Positions 58,913 to 64,000 of a DNA stretch of 64,000 nucleotides are shown here, one piece after another. Source of the stretch: Undibacterium_A arcticum (lineage in GTDB: Bacteria; Pseudomonadota; Gammaproteobacteria; Burkholderiales; Burkholderiaceae_D); the NCBI RefSeq assembly GCF_042660705.1, contig NZ_JBHSUQ010000001.1, one strand, 5' to 3'. The stretch's first letter is position 1. The number at the start of each line of letters is the position of its first letter. Below the pieces are notes generated by a model. The model had not been told where the DNA came from and searched no databases. It was given only the letters and a program-made list of their open reading frames with translations. The position numbers and the translations under genes are program-made.

Positions 58913-60427
58913 TTACTGAAACGCCACCTCCGCAAAGCTGCGCAACTTGCGACTGTGCAGCTTGTCCACCCCTAGCGCGCGTAACAACTCTACCGCTCGG
59001 ATGCCGATGCGCAGGTGCTGATCGACCCGCTCACGGTAGAACTGGTTGGCCATGCCAGGCAGCTTGATTTCGCCGTGCAACGGTTTGTCGCTGACACACA
59101 ACAAGGTGCCATAGGGAACGCGGAAACGGAAACCGTTGGCGGCAATGGTGGCGCTCTCCATGTCGAGTGCAATCGCGCGACTCTGGCTGAAGCGGCGTTC
59201 GGGGGTGCGTTGCGGCAACAGCTCCCAGTTGCGGTTGTCGGTACTCGCTACCGTCCCGGTACGCATCACCCGCTTCAGGTCATAACCGGTGAGCTGAGTG
59301 ACTTCGGCCACGGCGGCTTCAATGGCCACCTGCACCTCGGCCAGTGGCGGAATCGGTACCCACAGCGGCAGGTCCTCATCCAGCACGTGGTCTTCCCGCA
59401 CATAGCCGTGGGCTAGCACATAGTCGCCCAATTGCTGGGTATTGCGCAGCCCGGCGCAGTGTCCCAGCATCAGCCAGGCGTGCGGACGCAACACCGCGAT
59501 GTGGTCAGTGATGGTTTTGGCATTGGCCGGCCCCACCCCGATATTGACCATGGTGATGCCGCTGCCGTCGGCGCGCACCAGGTGATAACCCGGCATTTGC
59601 GGCAGACGCGGCGGCACTGCGCCCAGGTCGTCACCGGGCTGCGCGCTGTGACCGACGCGTCGCGTGATCATGTTGCCCGGTTCGATAAAGGCGATGTAAG
59701 CGTCTTCATCCGCAGGGGCCAGCGGATCGGCGGCGCGGTTCATGATCTCGTGCCCCAGGGACATGAACTCGTCGATATAGAACTGGTAATTGGTAAACAG
59801 CACAAAATTCTGAAAATGTTCGGGTGCCGTGCCGGTGTAGTGGCGCAGTCGCTGCAGCGAATAATCGACCCGCGGGCCGGTGAATAGCGCTAAGGGTTGC
59901 GCCTCCCCGGGACGCGTCTCGTGGGTGCCGTTGGCAATGCCATCGTCCATGGCGGCCAAGTCGGGCAGGTCGAACAGGTCACGCATCGACAGGCGCCGCT
60001 GGGCGCTCATACTGCCTTCAATGTGGTCGTGCTCGGCAAACGAGAAGTGCACCGGGATCGGCTGCGAACTGGTGCCCACTTCCAGCTGCACCTGCTGGTT
60101 ACGGCCATGGTTCTTCAGCAGCAAGCGAAACTGCTCCAGGTAGTAATTCGAGAACAGGTCCGGTCGCGTGAGCGTGGTTTCAAACGTGCCCGGTCCGGCC
60201 ACGAAACCGTAGGACAGGCGGGAATCGGCCCGTACCACCGTGTCGGTATGCACCCGCACAAAGGGATAACAGGCGCGTACATGCCCCGCAAGATGGTCGC
60301 CGCTGACGAAGCGCTGCAGCGACTCGCGCAGGTAGTTGATGCTGCGCTCGTAGATGACACGCACCTGATCCAGTGCGGCGGCGGGATCGTCAAAGCGGAC
60401 GGGGGCGATGAAATGGGGGGTCTGCAC
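58913..60427 (-). CDS. amn: AMP nucleosidase
   Basis: A 504-residue enzyme hydrolysing AMP to adenine and ribose 5-phosphate. The N-terminal regulatory domain is followed by the phosphorylase-type catalytic domain (MVNIGVGPANAKTITDHIAVLRPHAWLMLGHCAGL, ALDMESATIAANGFRFRVPYGTLLCVSDKPLHGE). GTG start at 60427 has AAGGAG upstream and fits the family; the frame is open for another 29 codons upstream. Slightly longer than E. coli Amn. No operon partner. Confidence 0.93.
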   Translation of the reverse strand: MQTPHFIAPVRFDDPAAALDQVRVIYERSINYLRESLQRFVSGDHLAGHVRACYPFVRVHTDTVVRADSRLSYGFVAGPGTFETTLTRPDLFSNYYLEQFRLLLKNHGRNQQVQLEVGTSSQPIPVHFSFAEHDHIEGSMSAQRRLSMRDLFDLPDLAAMDDGIANGTHETRPGEAQPLALFTGPRVDYSLQRLRHYTGTAPEHFQNFVLFTNYQFYIDEFMSLGHEIMNRAADPLAPADEDAYIAFIEPGNMITRRVGHSAQPGDDLGAVPPRLPQMPGYHLVRADGSGITMVNIGVGPANAKTITDHIAVLRPHAWLMLGHCAGLRNTQQLGDYVLAHGYVREDHVLDEDLPLWVPIPPLAEVQVAIEAAVAEVTQLTGYDLKRVMRTGTVASTDNRNWELLPQRTPERRFSQSRAIALDMESATIAANGFRFRVPYGTLLCVSDKPLHGEIKLPGMANQFYRERVDQHLRIGIRAVELLRALGVDKLHSRKLRSFAEVAFQ

Positions 60428-60705
60428 CGTGCAACTCCTTGAGTTTGAGGGCCTGGACAATCCGGAACGGCCTGTTACGCTATTGTAAGGGTTGCACGTA
60501 TTTCTGGCGGACATTAGGGCAGTACGCGATGCGATTGACGCGAGTCATTCAAATCGGCTATGACCTGTCATGCGATCAATTCTCTGCAAAGACGCAATGG
60601 GCTGCGCGGTCATCAGGGAATCGAACTTGGGAACTTGTCTCGAAGCAATGCGTCATAATGCGGCGTCTTGCGCATTCACCAACAAAACAATCGGATCGCC
60701 CCAAC

Positions 60706-61170
60706 ATGAAATCACGTCATTTACTGCTCGCCGTCGCCCTGGTCTGCATCGCCCTGCTGGCGGCCGCGATGTACATGCAACTCGGGTTGAACATGCAGCC
60801 CTGTCCACTATGCGTGCTGCAGCGCTATGCCTTCGTCGCGATCGCGATCTTTTGCCTGATCGGCGGGCTGGGTGGCTTCACCAAGCCGAATGCCGGGCTG
60901 GCGCTGATCGGCGCACTGAGCGGGGTCGGCGTCGCCGGCTACCATTTGTACGTCAAGGCGCATCCGGATTTTTCCTGCGGCATCGATCCGCTGGAAACCT
61001 CGCTCAATACGATCCCGACCGCGCGGCTGTTTCCCAGCCTGTTCAAGGCCAACGGTTTTTGCAGCACCGACTATGGCCCGATCCTGGGACTGTCGATTCC
61101 GATGTGGGCCATGGTCTGGTTCGTGATCTGCTCCGTGGTGCTGGTGGCCGTGCTGCGCAAGCGCGACTGA
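60706..61170 (+). CDS. dsbB: Disulfide bond formation protein DsbB
   Basis: An inner-membrane quinone reductase of 154 residues that reoxidises DsbA. Four helices, first redox pair Cys33-Pro-Leu-Cys36 and second pair Cys91 and Cys119. Start ATG 60706 gives the normal length. prmC follows 40 bases downstream on the same strand. Confidence 0.95.
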   Translation: MKSRHLLLAVALVCIALLAAAMYMQLGLNMQPCPLCVLQRYAFVAIAIFCLIGGLGGFTKPNAGLALIGALSGVGVAGYHLYVKAHPDFSCGIDPLETSLNTIPTARLFPSLFKANGFCSTDYGPILGLSIPMWAMVWFVICSVVLVAVLRKRD

Positions 61171-61210
61171 GCGCGGCGGCGGCGATGATGGTGACGGTGA
61201 CGGTGATGCG

Positions 61211-62062
61211 ATGATTTTGCCCTTGTTTTCAGCCGGCGAGACGCTGGCGCACGCGCAGCAGAATTCTCCGCTGTCGCCGCTGGAGACCCGCATCCTGCTA
61301 AGCCATGCGCTGGGGCTGACGCGGATCCAGCTGATCACGCAGTCCGAGCGCGTGCTGGATGCGCTTGAGGCGGCGCGGCTGTCGGAGCTGTTCGGGCGGC
61401 GCCTGATGGGCGAACCGATCGCCTACCTGGTCGGCCAGCGCGAGTTCTACGGCCTGCCGTTCGAGGTCACGCGCGACGTGCTGATTCCGCGACCGGAAAC
61501 CGAATTGCTGGTGGAACTGGCGTTGCAACGGCTGCCCGAGAACGGCAGCGTGCTCGACCTCGGCACCGGCTCCGGCGCAGTCGCGATCGCGATTGCGCAC
61601 AGCCGGCCCGACGCGCAGGTGACCGCAGTCGATGTCAGCGACGCCGCTTTGGCGGTGGCGCGGCGCAATGCGCAGACCAATGCGGTGCGCGTCGATTTTC
61701 TGCAGGGCGACTGGTATCAGGCACTGGGCGCGCAAGATGGCCGGCAGCGCAATTACCAGTTCAGCCTGATCGTCGCCAACCCGCCCTACATCGTGGCCGG
61801 CGATCCGCACCTGAAGCAAGGCGATCTGCGCTTCGAACCGCTCGGCGCGCTGACCGATCACGGCGACGGCCTTGCGGCGCTGCGCAGCATCGTGGCTGGC
61901 GCCGCGCCGCGGCTGAAAAGCGGCGGCTGGCTGTTGATGGAACATGGCTACGACCAGGCAGCATCGGTGCGCGAGTTGCTGATCGCACAGGGTTTTGGCG
62001 CGGTCCAAAGCTGGCGCGACCTGGCCGACATCGAACGCGTCAGCGGTGCGCTGCGCACATAA
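61211..62062 (+). CDS. prmC: Release factor glutamine methyltransferase
   Basis: Methylates the Gln of the GGQ motif in RF1 and RF2. Of 283 residues, the N-terminal helical domain precedes a Rossmann methyltransferase fold: SAM site LDLGTGSGAVAIAIA and catalytic NPPY at 190-193 (IVANPPYI). ATG 61211. It is separated from its usual neighbour prfA by 14 kb. The last 108 coding bases plus 41 following bases are repeated at 63811-63959. Confidence 0.95.
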   Translation: MILPLFSAGETLAHAQQNSPLSPLETRILLSHALGLTRIQLITQSERVLDALEAARLSELFGRRLMGEPIAYLVGQREFYGLPFEVTRDVLIPRPETELLVELALQRLPENGSVLDLGTGSGAVAIAIAHSRPDAQVTAVDVSDAALAVARRNAQTNAVRVDFLQGDWYQALGAQDGRQRNYQFSLIVANPPYIVAGDPHLKQGDLRFEPLGALTDHGDGLAALRSIVAGAAPRLKSGGWLLMEHGYDQAASVRELLIAQGFGAVQSWRDLADIERVSGALRT

Positions 62063-62103
62063 TTACTCGTGCATGGGTCCTGATCGGGGCCCGATCTGGT
62101 CCT
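61955..62103 (+). repeat. Direct repeat copy 1: end of prmC and downstream flank
   Basis: Its 149 bases match 63811-63959 without gaps at about 85-90 percent by eye, identical over the final stretch ATAATTACTCGTGCATGGGTCCTGATCGGGGCCCG. The two copies bracket 1.7 kb that holds a sugar-dehydrogenase gene. Confidence 0.85.
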
Positions 62104-62118
62104 GAGCTTGTCGAAGGG
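62101..62118. repeat. Short REP-like half element CCTGAGCTTGTCGAAGGG
   Basis: The same core as in the inverted element at 41027-41210. It starts exactly where the similarity between the two prmC-end copies stops. Confidence 0.6.
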
Positions 62119-62183
62119 AAAAGGGCGAAAAGCCTTAGCCAACCACGATTTTCATGCAATCGCCCGACTATCTTCCCCCAGGC

Positions 62184-63405
62184 CTATTTCCGAACGATGC
62201 GATACACGCTGCCGTTGTCGGATAGCAGGTAAAGCTCCTGCTGCGCATCCTCCCCAAATGACAAAATTAATCCCACGCCTTGATTGCCCCAGTCCATTTG
62301 ATGAGTGGCAGCGCCATTGAGGTAAGCAAAGCTCTTTAGCCAACCCGCGCATAAATCGGAATACAAATAGCTACCTCGCAATTCCGGAATGGCACTGCCG
62401 CGATAGACATAGCCCCCAATAATGGAACAGACGCTGTTGCTGACTGTGTCGTCGTGGGCATATTCCAGCACTGGCAAGCGTAGTCCTTGCTGGTTGCATG
62501 CGCCGCTGGGATAGCACAGCGTGCCTTCCATGATGTTCCAGCCGTAGTTCAAGCCACCTGCATTGGCGCTGGCGACGTCGACCTCCTCGCGCCGCTCCTG
62601 CCCGACGTCAGCGATATACAGCAAGTTGGTGGCCGCATCAAACGCGTAGCGCCAGGGGTTGCGCAAGCCATACGCCCAAATCTCCGGGCGTTTGCCGTTC
62701 TGATTGATAAATGGATTGGAGGCCGGGACAGCGTAAGGCTGCACCGCGGTAGAGGCGGATACGTCGATGCGCAGCAGCTTGCCAAGCAGGGAGTTGGTGT
62801 TCTGGGCATTGCCATGGGTCGCCGGCGCTGCCGCCATCGCCGGTGCCGATATACAGGTCACCATCGGGACCGAAGGCGAGCAAACCACCATTGTGATTCG
62901 AGAAATCGGGATGGGGAATCGACATTATCCGCAGGCTGGAAAGCGGGTCGGCCACATTGGGATTGAGGACCGACGTGCTGAAACGCTCGATGGCGATATT
63001 GCCGTCGAGGTCGGTGAAATAGACATAGAAAAAGCCATTTGACGCGTATTGCGGATCGAACGCCAAGGACAACACGCCGCGTTCGCCGTCCACGGTGGTG
63101 CGATTGCGAATGTCAAGGAACGCAATCGGCAACAGCGCACCATCTTGCACAATACGGATACGCCCCGGGCGTTCTACGATAAACAGCCGGGCATCCGCGC
63201 TCGGCGCCGTCAGAAAAAGCGGGCTCGATAATCCCGTCGCCACCGTTTGCAGCGCCAACGCGGGCATCGTATTGCTGCCTACCGCAGGCGGGCTACCGGT
63301 TTGATCGATTGGACTGCTGCCGCCACCGCCTGATCCGCCGCCGCATCCGACCAACATGGCTAGAAACACAACCGTTCGCAACGTACGCAAAGAATTGATT
63401 GGCAT
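62184..63405 (-). pseudogene. PQQ-dependent sugar dehydrogenase (soluble glucose/sorbosone type) lipoprotein, split by one frameshift
   Basis: About 407 residues when repaired. Signal ending FLAMLVGC (Cys21 lipobox), then a Gly/Ser linker and a six-bladed propeller: LFIVERPGRIRIVQDG, GVLSLAFDPQYASNGFFYVYFTD, HNGGLLAFGPDGDLYIGTGDGG; in the second frame NTNSLLGKLLRIDV, PEIWAYGLRNPWRYAFD, IADVGQERREEVD, YGWNIMEG. These are the classic glucose/sorbosone dehydrogenase motifs. The break is at the GGG run 62816-62818 (two missing or one extra base). It lies between the two prmC-end repeats, suggesting acquisition as cargo. Confidence 0.85.
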
Positions 63406-63810
63406 GGCATCTCCAAATCAAAAAGACCAACATGAACACAGGACTATGGAGAAAACTGGCCGAATGTGAATGTCTGAAGCGTGCCCGTTCTTGAAACGGT
63501 GCATCGCTGGCTCTAGCCCGCCAAGCTTTGCGGAGGCATTTCGAAGGAATAAAAATGCGAAATGTCAGCCATTGGCCAACAGTCATTCAGCGCATTTGCC
63601 CTCCATTGCCAAAGTTTTGCCGATGGCTACATCTCAGCCTAAACTCGCCATGAGTTGGTGCTTGGAATGGAGCTTCAGTCTAGCGCTTACAGGTAGTGCT
63701 GGATCACGATCGGCGGCGTTAATAGCGGAAGAGATTGATGGTGGTCAAATTGATTGGGTGTCGGTACCCAGTGTGGCCCTTTTAGGGTATCCACCAAACG
63801 TGGGTAAGAT
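63406..63810. other. Gene-free stretch upstream of the sugar dehydrogenase
   Basis: No coding region is recognised in 405 bases. A weak hairpin CATTTCG/CGAAATG occurs near 63536-63565. The dehydrogenase promoter should be at the left end of this stretch on the minus strand. Confidence 0.5.
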
Positions 63811-63918
63811 CAGGCAGCGGCGGTGCGCGACCTGCTGACGGCACCGGGTTTTGACGCGCTGCAAAGCTGGCGCGACCTGGCCGACATCGAACGCGTCAGC
63901 GCTGCGCTGTGCGCATAA
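63811..63918 (+). pseudogene. Diverged C-terminal fragment of prmC
   Basis: Encodes about 35 residues (AAAVRDLLTAPGFDALQSW then RDLADIERVSAALCA, stop TAA at 63916-63918) that match the last residues of the complete PrmC at 61211-62062. No start, SAM site or NPPY motif. Differences from the intact copy include both silent and amino-acid-changing ones, so it is not a recent tandem copy. Confidence 0.85.
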
Positions 63919-63959
63919 TTACTCGTGCATGGGTCCTGATCGGGGCCCGCTCTGGCCCT
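63811..63959 (+). repeat. Direct repeat copy 2: end of prmC and downstream flank
   Basis: Partner of 61955-62103, equal in length. Includes the prmC fragment and 41 bases of the original downstream sequence. Confidence 0.85.
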
Positions 63960-64000
63960 CATTGCACGAGGTTTGATAATAAATACTCCCTCTGTTTAAA

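Overview
The window looks like the chromosome of a betaproteobacterium of the Burkholderiales, most likely the family Oxalobacteraceae (Herminiimonas / Herbaspirillum / Undibacterium type). This rests on the 16S-Ile-Ala-23S-5S rRNA operon, the mltA / apaG / rpe-gph-trpEGDC neighbourhood, hemA-prfA, minCDE, and the general base and codon use. I could not run a 16S comparison, so the genus is left open. No plasmid, phage or CRISPR signatures were seen.

Layout. 1-170: 3' end of a lipid A deacylase (pagL). 353-6136: complete rRNA operon on the minus strand, with P1 promoter, boxA elements, tRNA-Ile, tRNA-Ala, RNase III processing stems and terminator. 6275-12673: housekeeping genes (crotonase, MFS exporter, universal stress protein, mltA, a small membrane protein, apaG, rpe, gph). 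12707-17258: trp operon trpE-trpG-(small secreted protein)-trpD-trpC behind a Trp-rich leader peptide and attenuator. 17421-25686, minus strand: M61 peptidase, DUF3429 membrane protein, a molybdenum hydroxylase module with its own cofactor cytidylyltransferase, dsbC and a UbiH-type hydroxylase. 25826-27441: tRNA-Phe, followed about 0.8 kb later by a partial copy of its 3' half, with a cupin gene between and an IS3-family remnant beside it. 27597-40881: an anthranilate (2-aminobenzoate) catabolic cluster of the CoA-thioester type. It holds a CoA ligase, a fused FAD monooxygenase/OYE reductase, SDR, crotonase, acyl-CoA dehydrogenase, a RidA-like protein and a MarR regulator, plus a five-gene branched-chain-type ABC transporter split by the divergent promoter region. 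41436-46949: minCDE, an atypical response regulator, hemA, prfA. 46950-60700: mostly accessory genes separating prfA from prmC: acetyltransferases, MarR/AhpD-like/azoreductase, cupin, periplasmic binding protein, PLP decarboxylase, lipoproteins, DUF4337, a tandem SagB-type oxidoreductase and amn. 60706-64000: dsbB, prmC, a sugar-dehydrogenase lipoprotein, and a diverged second copy of the 3' end of prmC.

How the genes work together. The window contains both synthesis of anthranilate (trpEG) and a dedicated route for its activation, dearomatisation and beta-oxidation. The catabolic genes run leftward from the ligase, the permease and ATPase genes run rightward, and a perfect 8-2-8 palindrome lies between the two arms as a candidate site for the cluster's MarR regulator.

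A caution for the reader: ten otherwise convincing genes (gph, livK, minC, a marR, an azoreductase, a cupin, a periplasmic binding protein, a lipoprotein, a DUF4337 protein, a sugar dehydrogenase) are each split by one frameshift. Every shift lies in, or can be explained by, a short homopolymer. This pattern points first to sequencing or assembly error, not real gene decay. They are listed as pseudogenes only because the reading frame as given is broken.
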